A stretch of DNA of 64,000 nt from Lichenibacterium ramalinae (lineage in GTDB: Bacteria; Pseudomonadota; Alphaproteobacteria; Rhizobiales; Beijerinckiaceae): positions 1 to 64,000 of the forward strand of contig NZ_QYBC01000008.1 in the NCBI RefSeq assembly GCF_004137085.1. Reading direction: 5' to 3'. The first letter of the stretch is position 1. Every line of letters begins with the position of its first letter. The translations under genes were made by a program, and so were the position numbers. Positions 1 through 8,070 of the stretch are shown in pieces. The notes beneath the pieces are model-generated. The model saw nothing but the letters and a program-made list of their open reading frames with translations, did not search any database and was not told where the DNA came from.

Positions 1-76
<76 letters not shown>

Positions 77-149
77 CATCACCGAACCGACCCATCAGCC
101 CCGCGCCCGACAGCGCGGGGCTGAAGGCGTTCGGGACGCGGCAGGGTGG

Positions 150-869
150 TCAGAACCGCGTCGTCAGCTCCGTCAGCCAGGGCGGGGAGGCGTCGACCAG
201 GACGGCTTCCAGGCGGTGGTCCAGCCCCGACAGGATGAGCACGCCACCAGCGATCAGCAGGACACCCAGGCCCGCCTTCAGCCCCGTGCCGGTGGACAGG
301 AGGCGGCCGCGCCAACGCAGGACGAGGTCCCGCGACATCGTCCCGAGGACGAGCAAGGGCAGCGCGGAGCCGAGGCCGAAGAGCAGCATGGTGGCGGCGA
401 CCTGTCCGAGGTCGCGGCCCTCCGCCGCCAGGGTCGACGCGGCGCCGAGCGTCGGTCCCACGCAGGGACTCCAGACCGCGCCGAGCACGAGGCCCAGCGC
501 GAACTGCCCGCCCAGCCCGCGGCGCGAGATCCCGCCGAACCGCGCGTCGCTCCACTGCCCGATGGGTGCGGCCGCGGCCGCGACTCGCGCCTGCAGCGGC
601 GGCAGGACCAGGACGGCGCCGATGACGACCATCAGCAGGGCGGCGGCTCCGCGCAGCGCCCCGGAATCGATCCCGAGCGAAAAGCCGACGGTGGCGAAAA
701 ACAGTCCGATGACCACGAAGGAGATCGCGAGGCCTCCCGCCAGCGCCGCCGGTCCGAAACGATGTTCCGCCGCGGCGCCACCGAGCACGATGGGCAGGAT
801 CGGCAGCACGCAGGGCGACAGGACCGACAGGACGCCGGCCAGGAAGGCGAGGGCGAAGCCGGCCGTCAT
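150..869 (-). CDS. CcdA/DsbD-family membrane thiol-disulfide transporter
   Basis: A 239-residue, almost entirely hydrophobic protein with about six membrane segments. Two SPC motifs, Cys20 in SPCVLP and Cys136 in SPCVGP, sit inside predicted helices 1 and 4; this cysteine pair is the redox centre of CcdA, which passes electrons from cytoplasmic thioredoxin across the inner membrane. It starts 10 bp after the stop of the secreted thioredoxin-like gene on the same strand, so the two very likely form an operon in which this protein re-reduces its neighbour. The length fits CcdA (about 220-245 residues) rather than full DsbD. The final acceptor (cytochrome c maturation, or another thiol repair path) cannot be told from the sequence. 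Confidence 0.88.
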   Translation of the reverse strand: MTAGFALAFLAGVLSVLSPCVLPILPIVLGGAAAEHRFGPAALAGGLAISFVVIGLFFATVGFSLGIDSGALRGAAALLMVVIGAVLVLPPLQARVAAAAAPIGQWSDARFGGISRRGLGGQFALGLVLGAVWSPCVGPTLGAASTLAAEGRDLGQVAATMLLFGLGSALPLLVLGTMSRDLVLRWRGRLLSTGTGLKAGLGVLLIAGGVLILSGLDHRLEAVLVDASPPWLTELTTRF

Positions 870-879
870 GCCGGCCCGC

Positions 880-1275
880 TCACAGCGCGGCGTCGAGCAG
901 GTGCGCGATGGAGCCGGGCCGCGTGTCGCCCGTCGAGCGGGCCGTCTCGCGGCTGCCCTTGAAGGCGATCAACGTGCTCTGCATCCGCACGCCGAGCGAC
1001 CGCAGCACGTCCTTCTGCGAATCGAAATCGACGTTCAGCACCACGAGGTCCTTGAACTTCGGCTCGGCCTCCAGGCCCGCGAGGATCGGGTGCTGCGCCT
1101 TGCAGGTGGGGCACCAGGGTGCCGAGACGTCGAGGAGGATCGACTTGCCCGACGCCTTGGCGGCGTCGAACGCGGCAGGGGTGAAGGGCGAGATCTCGGC
1201 CGCGACGGCCGACGACGGCGGCGCGACGGCCAGGGCGAGGAACATCATGGGGGCGATGCGGCGGAGAGCGATCAT
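880..1275 (-). CDS. Secreted thioredoxin-family protein
   Basis: 131 residues. Residues 1-26 form a signal peptide (hydrophobic MMFLALAV core, cleavage near AVAA). The mature part is a short thioredoxin fold with active site WCPTC at Cys55/Cys58, preceded by the LLDVSAPW strand, as in thioredoxin_7/DsbD-gamma-like proteins. It is the first gene of a two-gene operon with a CcdA-like transporter. That pairing suggests a periplasmic reductase fed with electrons from the cytoplasm. The mature domain is short, so this is a minimal thioredoxin rather than a DsbA-type oxidase. The physiological substrate is unknown. Confidence 0.85.
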   Translation of the reverse strand: MIALRRIAPMMFLALAVAPPSSAVAAEISPFTPAAFDAAKASGKSILLDVSAPWCPTCKAQHPILAGLEAEPKFKDLVVLNVDFDSQKDVLRSLGVRMQSTLIAFKGSRETARSTGDTRPGSIAHLLDAAL

Positions 1276-1450
1276 GGCGGCTGGACCTCTCGGATGAGCG
1301 TCGCGTTCGACGCCACTCGTCTACGAACGTCGACTGCCCGAGTTACACCGGCTTGCCTTGCGACCAGGCTGTGCTCCCGTCGTCGGCATGCGAGGCTGCA
1401 ACATGGAGCGGTCGGGACGGTTGACCCGGCGACCGACGGAGTAGCCCCGC

Positions 1451-2545
1451 ATGTCCGACCTCGCCAGCCTCAAGCCCGACCTCATCGTGCACGGAACCAA
1501 GCCGTTCAACGCGGAACCTCCGCTGTCGCGGCTGCGCGCCGCCTTCGTCACCGACGTCGCCGATTTCTACGTCCGTTCACACGGTGACGTGCCCGACCTC
1601 GACCGTGATCTCCACAAGGTGCGGGTGGTCGGGCAGGTGGCGGCGCCGCTCGCGCTCTCGCTCGCCGACCTCCAGGCCCGGTTCGCGACGAAACGCGTCG
1701 CGGCCGTGCTGCAATGCGCCGGCAACCGCCGGGCCGACCTGCAGGCGGTGGAGCGGACGTCGGGCGACGCCTGGGCTCCCGGCGCCATCGGCCATGCCGA
1801 GTGGACCGGCGTGGCCCTGGCCGACGTGCTCCATGCGGCGGGCGCGGCGGTGGGGGCGGGCCTGCATGTGGCCTTCGAGGGCGCCGACATCGCCGAGAAC
1901 GAGGGCGCCCCGGACGCACCCTTCGGCGTCTCGATCCCGCTGAAGAAGGCGCTCACCGGCGACGTCCTGCTCGCCTGGGCGATGAACGGCGCGGCCCTCA
2001 CCCGGGAGCACGGTGCCCCTCTGCGGGTCGTCGTGCCGGGCTACGCCGGGGTGAGGAGCACCAAGTGGATCCGGGAGATCCGCGTCCAGGACCACCCGTC
2101 CACGGCCTTCCAGCAGGCGCAAGACTATCTCCTGTTCCCGCCCGACATGCGGGCCGAGACGCACGATCCGTCACGCGGCACGGCCATCGCCGAGATGCCG
2201 CTCAACGCGGCCATCTGCGAGCCCGCGGCGGGCGCCACCCTACCCAAGGGCCGGACGGTCGTGCGGGGCTACGCCATCGCGACCGACCGTGCGGTTGCGC
2301 GGGTCGACGTCTCGGCCGATGGGGGGCGGGAGTGGCGCCAGGCGACGATCGAGCCCCGCGGCAACGGCCCCTGGAGCTGGACGTTCTGGAACACGGTGCT
2401 GGACATCACCGAAGGGGAGCACGACCTCGTCGTGCGCGCCTGGGATGCGGCCGGACAGACCCAGCCGGCGCGGCCCGAGGACGTGTGGAACTTCAAGGGC
2501 TACCTCAGCGCCGCGTGGCACCGGGTCCGGGTCATGGCGGTGTGA
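1451..2545 (+). CDS. Sulfite oxidase-like molybdopterin oxidoreductase, no export signal
   Basis: 364 residues. The N-terminal two thirds match the sulfite-oxidase Moco-binding fold; Cys89 in VLQCAGNRR is the expected molybdenum ligand, and the GYAGVRSTKWI stretch is typical of this fold. The last 100 or so residues (from AAICEPAAGATL) look like the Mo-co dimerisation domain. There is no signal peptide or Tat motif, so the enzyme as read is cytoplasmic, unlike most bacterial SorA/SorT enzymes. The ATG at 1451 has GGAG about 10 nt upstream. It lies alone between the thioredoxin operon and xseB. Sulfite is the likely, but not proven, substrate; no haem domain is fused and no cytochrome gene is directly attached. 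Confidence 0.85.
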   Translation: MSDLASLKPDLIVHGTKPFNAEPPLSRLRAAFVTDVADFYVRSHGDVPDLDRDLHKVRVVGQVAAPLALSLADLQARFATKRVAAVLQCAGNRRADLQAVERTSGDAWAPGAIGHAEWTGVALADVLHAAGAAVGAGLHVAFEGADIAENEGAPDAPFGVSIPLKKALTGDVLLAWAMNGAALTREHGAPLRVVVPGYAGVRSTKWIREIRVQDHPSTAFQQAQDYLLFPPDMRAETHDPSRGTAIAEMPLNAAICEPAAGATLPKGRTVVRGYAIATDRAVARVDVSADGGREWRQATIEPRGNGPWSWTFWNTVLDITEGEHDLVVRAWDAAGQTQPARPEDVWNFKGYLSAAWHRVRVMAV

Positions 2546-2629
2546 TGCCGCGTCGGGGCCGACGGCGCCGAGGCGGCGTGTCCCCGTCCGGAACCCCTCA
2601 AAGGGGATCTCCGGCACCGGCGGCGCCGC

Positions 2630-2881
2630 TCAGTCGGCGTCGAACCGCTCCGCACCGGTAGGCTGCCCGTCGCTACCCACCGTGATCTTCTCGATCCGCA
2701 TCTCGGCATTGCGCAACAGTGCGTCGCAATGTTTCTTCAGTGCCTCGCCGCGCTCGTAGATGGCGATCGACTCCTCCAGGGCCACGCTGCCGCGCTCGAG
2801 GCGCGTGACGATGTCCTCGAGTTCCGCGAGCGCCTTCTCGAACGGCAGTGCGGCGATGTCGCCCAACGCTGACTGATCCAA
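2630..2881 (-). CDS. xseB: Exodeoxyribonuclease VII small subunit
   Basis: The core ([20 protein letters not shown], then [19 protein letters not shown]) is the XseB helical hairpin that packs on XseA to form exonuclease VII, which degrades single-stranded DNA. I chose the TTG start at 2881 (83 residues, the usual family length, beginning [18 protein letters not shown]) because a purine-rich AAGGCGAGG lies just upstream. An ATG at 2917 in the same frame adds 12 basic residues and has a poorer ribosome site; the frame stays open to 3001. xseA is not in the window. The gene diverges from the cytochrome b gene at 2974. Confidence 0.88.
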   Translation of the reverse strand: MDQSALGDIAALPFEKALAELEDIVTRLERGSVALEESIAIYERGEALKKHCDALLRNAEMRIEKITVGSDGQPTGAERFDAD

Positions 2882-2973
2882 ACCGAAACCTCGCCTTCCC
2901 TTCCGTCGAAACACCATGGCGACCCTGGCCGAGAAGGCAAGGGCGCCCCCGCAGGCAGCCAGAGCCCCGTCCC

Positions 2974-3837
2974 ATGAGCCACGCTTCTCCCGCCGACCCA
3001 ACGCCCGCCCGGCCGCCCGGCCGGTGGAGCAAGCGGCACAGCGCGGTCGTGCGCGTGACGCATTGGATCAACGCCCTGTGCCTCGTGCTGCTGTTCATGA
3101 GCGGGTTGCAGATCTTCAACGCCCATCCGGCGCTCTATCTCGGTTCCGCGTCCAACTTCGACGCACCCGTCCTCGCCATCGACGCGCGCGAGGTCGGTGG
3201 CCGGGCGGAAGGCTATGCGGCCCTGCTCGGCCATGCGGTCGAGACGACCGGCGTGCTCGGCCTGTCGTCGGTCGACGGCCGGGCGACCCCGCGCGCCTTC
3301 CCGAGCTGGATCACGCTGCCGTCCCGCCAGGACCTGTCGACCGGGCGGAACTGGCACTTCCTGATGGCGTGGCTCTTCGTCCTCAACGGCGTCGTCTACG
3401 GCCTCTACGGCATCGTCTCGCGCCATTTCGCCCGAGACATCGTCCCGGGACGGGCCGACCTCGCCCATACCGGGCAGGCCATCGTCGATCACGTGCGGCT
3501 GCGCTTCCCGCACGGCGAGAATGCCCGACGCTACAACGTCCTGCAGAAGCTGGCCTATGCCGGGGTGGTCTTCGTGGCGCTGCCGCTGATCGTGCTGGCG
3601 GGCTGGACGATGTCGCCGACGCTGGATTCCGCCTTCCCGTTCCTGACGAGCCTCTTCGGCGGGCGCCAGACGGCCAGGACCGTGCATTTCGTGCTGGCCT
3701 TCGCGCTCGTGGGCTTCGTCGTCGTCCACGTCGCCATGGTGCTGCTGACAGGCGTGATCAACAACATGCGCTCGATGATCACCGGGTGGTTCGACACGGG
3801 CGAAGCCAAGGACGAGGGGATCGAGACCCATGCGTGA
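2974..3837 (+). CDS. Cytochrome b/b6-type membrane subunit of a molybdoenzyme
   Basis: 287 residues with four membrane helices. Histidines placed for haem b ligation are visible: His30 in RVTHWINA, a His in NWHFLMAW and those in [17 protein letters not shown], the pattern of the Ni/Fe-hydrogenase/formate-dehydrogenase cytochrome b family. The stop overlaps the start of the Tat-exported molybdoenzyme by 8 nt, so the two are translationally coupled. By analogy with MsrP-MsrQ, it probably connects the periplasmic catalytic subunit to the quinone pool, but this protein is a different family from MsrQ (YedZ). It contains a long loop between helices 1 and 2 (about residues 50-125). ATG at 2974 is the first methionine after the divergent xseB start. 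Confidence 0.85.
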   Translation: MSHASPADPTPARPPGRWSKRHSAVVRVTHWINALCLVLLFMSGLQIFNAHPALYLGSASNFDAPVLAIDAREVGGRAEGYAALLGHAVETTGVLGLSSVDGRATPRAFPSWITLPSRQDLSTGRNWHFLMAWLFVLNGVVYGLYGIVSRHFARDIVPGRADLAHTGQAIVDHVRLRFPHGENARRYNVLQKLAYAGVVFVALPLIVLAGWTMSPTLDSAFPFLTSLFGGRQTARTVHFVLAFALVGFVVVHVAMVLLTGVINNMRSMITGWFDTGEAKDEGIETHA

Positions 3838-4618
3838 CGCGAACCCCACCCGGCGCGGCCTGCTCAAGGCCGGCCTCGCGGGCCTCGGCGGCCTCGCCCT
3901 GGCGGGCTGCGAGGGCGGCGGCGGTGACGGCGGCATCACCCAGGCGCTGTTCGGCACCGAGGAGGCCTTGACCCGCCGCATCCAGGGCCTCCTCGCGGGG
4001 CCGAACGCGCTCGCCCGGGAATACGGCGAAGCCGACATCAGCCGGTCGTTCAAGCCGAACGGCTCGACCGACCCGCAGGACGACGCCTACAGGGCGCTGG
4101 TGAAGGACGGGTTCTCGGCCTTCCGGCTCGCCGTCGACGGGTTGGTCGACAGGCCCGGCAGCTTCACCCTGGCGGACCTGCGCGCCATGCCGTCCCGCAC
4201 GCAGATCACCCGGCACGACTGCGTCGAGGGCTGGAGCTGCATCGGCAAATGGTCGGGCGTGCGGCTCTCGCATCTCCTCGACACCGTCGGCGTGAAGCCC
4301 GAGGCGCGGTTCGTCGTGTTCCACTGCGCCGACACGCCCGACGAGCCCTCCTTTGGCGACGAGCCGGCGCATTTCTACGGCTCGATCGACCTCGCCTCCG
4401 CGCGCCACGAGCAGACCATCTTGGCCTACGACCTGAACGGCGCCGCGCTGGCGGTGGAGCATGGCGCGCCGCTGCGCCTGCGCGTCGAACGCCAGCTCGG
4501 CTACAAGATGTCGAAATACGTGATGCGCGTCGAGGTGGTGGACAGCTTTGCCAAGATCGGCGACGGCCACGGCGGTTACTGGGAAGACAACGGCTACAAC
4601 TGGTACGCCGGCATCTGA
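3830..4618 (+). CDS. Tat-exported sulfite oxidase-like molybdoenzyme, possible lipoprotein
   Basis: 262 residues. The N-terminus carries a twin-arginine signal (RRGLLK, Arg8-Arg9) followed by a hydrophobic stretch and a lipobox ending LAGC at Cys27, so the mature enzyme may be a lipid-anchored periplasmic protein. Cys131 in HDCVEGW is the molybdenum ligand, in the same C-V-E-G/A-W context as in the MsrP/YedY branch; a second Cys137 lies nearby. The domain is a stand-alone Moco fold without the dimerisation domain. Its partner is the overlapping upstream cytochrome b gene. The substrate could be an S-oxide or N-oxide or sulfite; the sequence does not decide. Its end overlaps the convergent phosphatase gene by 25 bp. 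Confidence 0.87.
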   Translation: MRDANPTRRGLLKAGLAGLGGLALAGCEGGGGDGGITQALFGTEEALTRRIQGLLAGPNALAREYGEADISRSFKPNGSTDPQDDAYRALVKDGFSAFRLAVDGLVDRPGSFTLADLRAMPSRTQITRHDCVEGWSCIGKWSGVRLSHLLDTVGVKPEARFVVFHCADTPDEPSFGDEPAHFYGSIDLASARHEQTILAYDLNGAALAVEHGAPLRLRVERQLGYKMSKYVMRVEVVDSFAKIGDGHGGYWEDNGYNWYAGI

Positions 4619-5145
4619 CCGGGACCCACGGCGGACGGCACGGCGAGCCGGAACACCTCGCCTTCGAAGCAGTCGGCGCCGCGTCCGATGGCTGAGACGG
4701 CCGCCACCATGCGGCCCCGCCGGCCCAGCGCGGCGTCGGCGAGGGCGACAAGGCGGGGGTTGGGCGTCGCGCTGGGGGCGGAGGCGCGCAACTCCGCCGC
4801 GATGTCTCGTTCGGGGCGTCCGGGCTGCAACGCGCAGGAGACGGCGAAGGCGGCGGCGGTGGAGCGGCTGACCCCCGCATAGCAATGCAGCAGCAGCGGC
4901 GCGCGCCGATCCCAACGCCGGGCAAAATTCAGCAGCGCCGCCACATGGTCGGCCCCCGGCGGGACGTGGCCGGCGCGCGGCCCCACGATGTCGGACAGGT
5001 CGAGCGCCAGATGGGCGAGCCCTTCGAAGGCCGGCAGGTCCTGCCGCTGGGACCGGGCCAGCAGTGTCACGACGCTGCGGGCGCGGCTCGACGCCAGGGT
5101 TTCGGCGAGCCGCGACAGCGGGCAGACCACCAGGGCGGCGCTCAT
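4594..5145 (-). CDS. Protein-tyrosine/dual-specificity phosphatase-like protein
   Basis: 183 residues. The catalytic P-loop HCYAGVSR (His87, Cys88, Arg94; HC-X5-R) and following ST are intact, and an aspartate-containing loop precedes it (DLSDIVG). This is the cysteine-based phosphatase fold seen in many alphaproteobacterial genes annotated as tyrosine phosphatases. It follows the HD-domain gene by 46 bp on the same strand and may be co-transcribed with it and ygfZ. The target is unknown. The 3' end runs antisense into the last 25 bp of the molybdoenzyme gene. Confidence 0.8.
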   Translation of the reverse strand: MSAALVVCPLSRLAETLASSRARSVVTLLARSQRQDLPAFEGLAHLALDLSDIVGPRAGHVPPGADHVAALLNFARRWDRRAPLLLHCYAGVSRSTAAAFAVSCALQPGRPERDIAAELRASAPSATPNPRLVALADAALGRRGRMVAAVSAIGRGADCFEGEVFRLAVPSAVGPGQMPAYQL

Positions 5146-5191
5146 CTCGGCGGACCGAACCCGCGCCAGCCGGCCACGCTGGTGAGCCCGC

Positions 5192-5827
5192 TCATCCCGG
5201 CAGGCCGAGCCCGCGGCAGCGGGCCACGAAGGCCGCCTCCACCTCGTCGGAGGGCCGCGGCCGGAGCCAGGGCGCGAAGGCGTCGAGGCCGGCTTCGGCC
5301 GGGCCCAGCACCGCCATGGCTTCCGCCTCGTCGAACCCCGCCAGCAGCACGGCCTCGAGACGGGCGGCGGCCCGATCGGCGCGCTTCAGCAGGGCGAGGG
5401 CCGCCGCATCGGGTTCGGGCAGGGCGAAACGGCACAGGATGGCGGCGAAGAGCCGGTTCTCCACGGCCTTGTAGGTATCGCCCACGCAGGCCTTGAAGGG
5501 CGAGATCAGGTCGCCCACCACGTATTCGGGGGCGTCGTGCAACAGGACGACGAGCCGGCCGTTCCGGTCGATGTCCGGCGCGAGATGGCCGGCCAGCGCC
5601 TCGACCAGCAGCGAATGCTGGGCCACCGAGAAGATGAAGGGCCCGCGCGTCTGGCCGTTCCACCGCGCCACGCGGGCGAGGCCGTGGGCGATGTCGTCGA
5701 GGTCGATGTCGCCCGGGGCCGGGGCCAGCAGGTCGAGCCGACGGCCGGACAGCATGCGCTGCCAGGCCGGACCGGGAACGCCGCCCGCCGTCGGAGGCGC
5801 GCCGGCGAGGGGCGGGGTCGCCGTCAC
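5192..5827 (-). CDS. HD-domain phosphohydrolase (YfbR-like nucleotidase)
   Basis: 211 residues from a GTG start at 5827 that overlaps the ygfZ stop in the tetranucleotide GTGA, a typical coupled start. His71 (AQHSLLVE) and the His97-Asp98 pair in LLHDAPEYVVGDLISPFK are the metal ligands of the HD fold; the HDAPE-x6-D/S-P-x-K arrangement resembles YfbR-type 5'-deoxynucleotidases. The protein is soluble. The open frame continues far upstream inside ygfZ, but that part is a shadow. The true substrate (dNMP or another phosphoester) is inferred only from family resemblance. Confidence 0.83.
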   Translation of the reverse strand: MTATPPLAGAPPTAGGVPGPAWQRMLSGRRLDLLAPAPGDIDLDDIAHGLARVARWNGQTRGPFIFSVAQHSLLVEALAGHLAPDIDRNGRLVVLLHDAPEYVVGDLISPFKACVGDTYKAVENRLFAAILCRFALPEPDAAALALLKRADRAAARLEAVLLAGFDEAEAMAVLGPAEAGLDAFAPWLRPRPSDEVEAAFVARCRGLGLPG

Positions 5828-6627
5828 GACAGCGACAGGGCCAGGTGAACGCCGTCGGCGACCGGCGGCGCCCCGAGGGCCGCGGCCTCCTCGGCCCGGT
5901 CCGTCCTCACCATGGCGAGACCGCGCCCGTCGAGGCTCGTCCCCATGGTGCCGATGACGATCTCGCCGACCGTGATGTCGGCACCGCCGGCCGGTGGCGG
6001 GCCGTCGAAATGCACCGGCACGATGCGCTTGCGCGCGGTGCCGCGGTGATGGACGCGGGACACGACCTCCTGGCCCACGTAGCAGCCCTTGCCGAAATCC
6101 ACGCCGCCGAGCCGGTCGAGGTTGACGTCGTGCGGGAATGCGTCGCCGTAGGCGAAGTCGCGGCCGCCCTCGGGGATGCCGAGCGCGATGCGGTGCGCCT
6201 CGTAGGCGAGGCGGGCCGCCGGGTCGGCGATGCCGCGGGGACCGATGTCGCGGGTCCCCAGGGCGGGGTGGCGCGGGTCGCGGGCGCCGGGCCCGTCCGG
6301 CCAATGCGCCGTCACGCCGAGATCGGCGCTGCGGTCGGCGATGCCGACGGCGGCGCGCAGCCGGTACAGCGTGAGTTTGCGGGCCAGGTCCGGCGCCAGT
6401 GCGGCCGGGCAATCGAGCAGGAAGCGGTCGGCGCCACCGTCGGTCGTGGCATCGACGATGAGGAAGTCGACCATCACCTTGCCCTGGGGGCTGAGCAGTG
6501 CCGTGTAGCGGGCCTCGCCCGGGGCGAGGCCGAGCACGTCGCTGGTCACCAGCCTGTGGAGCAGGGCGCGAGCCTCAGCGCCCTCCACGGCGACGATGCC
6601 GCGATCGTCGAGAAACGCCGTCCCCAT
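5824..6627 (-). CDS. ygfZ: Folate-binding protein YgfZ
   Basis: 267 residues with a GcvT-like tetrahydrofolate-binding fold and the YgfZ signature KGCYVGQE (Lys180-Glu187, with the family-defining Cys182). YgfZ assists maturation or repair of certain iron-sulfur enzymes such as MiaB. The start ATG at 6627 gives MGTAFLDDRG, matching the usual short N-terminus. It is followed with a 4-nt overlap by the HD phosphohydrolase, an arrangement pointing to a single transcript. Its Fe-S role fits with the complete suf operon elsewhere in this window, although they are 30 kb apart. Confidence 0.92.
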   Translation of the reverse strand: MGTAFLDDRGIVAVEGAEARALLHRLVTSDVLGLAPGEARYTALLSPQGKVMVDFLIVDATTDGGADRFLLDCPAALAPDLARKLTLYRLRAAVGIADRSADLGVTAHWPDGPGARDPRHPALGTRDIGPRGIADPAARLAYEAHRIALGIPEGGRDFAYGDAFPHDVNLDRLGGVDFGKGCYVGQEVVSRVHHRGTARKRIVPVHFDGPPPAGGADITVGEIVIGTMGTSLDGRGLAMVRTDRAEEAAALGAPPVADGVHLALSLS

Positions 6628-6749
6628 GCCAGACCCCGTGCCTTCCGTCAGGCCGGCTCGCCGCCGGCACCAGCCGACATAGACGCCCGGCGCCGCGACG
6701 CAAGATGCCGGGCCGCCTCATCCACCGTCCGATGGCGGACCGGGTCGGG

Positions 6750-7007
6750 TCACTGCCGGGTGAGGATCGAGAACTCGCCGTGGCGGACGCGCTCGGGCAG
6801 GCGCTCCGCGAAGGTCGCCACCGCGTCCTCGCCGTAGCAGCTCACCAGCTTCTGGAAGGCCACGAAGAGCGCGGCCTGCGTCATGCTGTCCTCGTCGAGC
6901 CCATCCAGTTCCGCCTCGGCGAAGGTCTCGATCAGGATTGACATCGCGATCTGCCGCTCTTCGGCTGCGGCGAATCGGTCTTGCTGCTCGGTGGTGGTGT
7001 CCATCAT
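6750..7007 (-). CDS. Conserved small acidic hypothetical protein
   Basis: An 85-residue acidic protein, largely helical (AAEERQIAMSILIETFAEAELDGLDEDSM, shown in part, then ALFVAFQKLVSCYGEDAV), without signal peptide or membrane segment. I do not recognise a named domain. It is a good coding frame with alphaproteobacterial codon bias and a clean ATG start at 7007. It lies alone between ygfZ and the TIGR02301 gene, both on the same strand but separated from it by more than 100 bp. No function is proposed. Confidence 0.62.
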   Translation of the reverse strand: MMDTTTEQQDRFAAAEERQIAMSILIETFAEAELDGLDEDSMTQAALFVAFQKLVSCYGEDAVATFAERLPERVRHGEFSILTRQ

Positions 7008-7144
7008 GGGCGATCTGTAACGTCTCGAAAGGGCGAGGGACAGCCTACTCTTGACCGATCGTTAACGGAACGGGCCGCCTTCGCTTTAAACCGCGCTGTG
7101 GCTTGCCGGTGCCACCGCGGCGGTGCCGGCTTCGATCGGCGACG

Positions 7145-7612
7145 TCAGGTGCCGCCATAGCGGGACGCGAGGTCGCGCGTCAGGCGGTCGGCGTCGGCCA
7201 GCGCCCGGGCGATGACGAGCCGCGCCGAAGCCGTGCATCCGCGGTAGGACGCGGCATAGCCGCGCAGGCCGCGGTTGAAGGCGCCGGCGAGGCGGGCACG
7301 CCGGAGGTCGCTCTGCGCTTCGGCCTCGATCAGCGCCGCCATGCGGGTCCGGTATTCGGCGGCGTCGCCGTCGCCGCACAGGCCCCGGAGCAGCGCCAGG
7401 GTGCCCAGCCGCTCGGCCAGGCGTTCCAGCTGCGGCTCGTAGGGCGGCAGCCCGTCCCCGGCGCCGGGCGGAGGCCGCGCGGGAGGGCCGGACGCGCCGA
7501 CCAGTGGCGGCAGCGGCGGGTTGGCGGGCAGGCCCTGGGCGAGCCCGTCACGGGCCGCGGCGGCCATGCAGCAGGTCAGCACCGCCCCGGCGAGCCGCCG
7601 GCGGGCCGTCAC
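7145..7612 (-). CDS. TIGR02301-type secreted protein of unknown function
   Basis: 155 residues from a GTG at 7612 that shares GTGA with the stop of the NUDIX gene. The N-terminus is a signal peptide (RRRLAGAVLTCCMAAAA). The mature part reads LERLAERLGTLALLRGLC, then YRTRMAALIEAE, then NRGLRGYAASYRGC, with two conserved cysteines; this is the pattern of the alphaproteobacterial TIGR02301 family, usually encoded next to a NUDIX hydrolase as here. Function is unknown. It ends the SDR-NUDIX-TIGR02301 overlap chain. Confidence 0.78.
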   Translation of the reverse strand: MTARRRLAGAVLTCCMAAAARDGLAQGLPANPPLPPLVGASGPPARPPPGAGDGLPPYEPQLERLAERLGTLALLRGLCGDGDAAEYRTRMAALIEAEAQSDLRRARLAGAFNRGLRGYAASYRGCTASARLVIARALADADRLTRDLASRYGGT

Positions 7613-8070
7613 CGCGCGCCCATGATGGCGGCGGCCCGGCGCAGGATGAGCGGCAGCTGCGGCGTCGTGGCGAGGCCGTCGATGCCGTCCGGCGGCACCC
7701 ACAGCGTGCGCAGGGCTTCGGGGCCCGTCGTGGCTTCGCCCGCCACCCAGCGCGCCACGAAGGAGGCGACGACGAAATGCGCGGCGACGCGGCCCTCGCC
7801 GTCGCGCTCGATCACCTCGACGTGGTCGTTGAAGCCGACGATCTCGCCCTCGACCCCCGTCTCCTCGCGCAGCTCCCGCAAGGCCGCGTCGCGGATGGTT
7901 TCGCCGGGCTCGACGAGGCCGCCCGGCAGCGAGAAGCGGCGCGCGCCCGGCGGCACCGCCCGCTCGGCCAGCAGCACCAGCCCGTCCCGGAACACGGCCA
8001 CGCTGGCGGCCAGGAAAGGTCGGGTCGGATAAGCGCGGGATTCGGCGAAGCTCGGCGGCGCGGCGCTCAA
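7609..8070 (-). CDS. NUDIX hydrolase
   Basis: 153 residues. The complete Nudix box GX5EX7REXXEEXGX is visible as GGLVEPGETIRDAALRELRE-ETGV. I place the start at a TTG at 8070 whose TTGA overlaps the SDR stop codon; no ATG or GTG fits better, and this start gives a normal N-terminus (SAAPPSFAESRAYPTRPF). The 3' end overlaps the TIGR02301 gene by 4 nt. The family hydrolyses nucleoside diphosphates linked to another group; the short sanitation-type form here suggests oxidised nucleotides or ADP-ribose as candidates, but the sequence does not decide. The open frame continues upstream to 9132 only as a shadow. Confidence 0.88.
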   Translation of the reverse strand: MSAAPPSFAESRAYPTRPFLAASVAVFRDGLVLLAERAVPPGARRFSLPGGLVEPGETIRDAALRELREETGVEGEIVGFNDHVEVIERDGEGRVAAHFVVASFVARWVAGEATTGPEALRTLWVPPDGIDGLATTPQLPLILRRAAAIMGAR

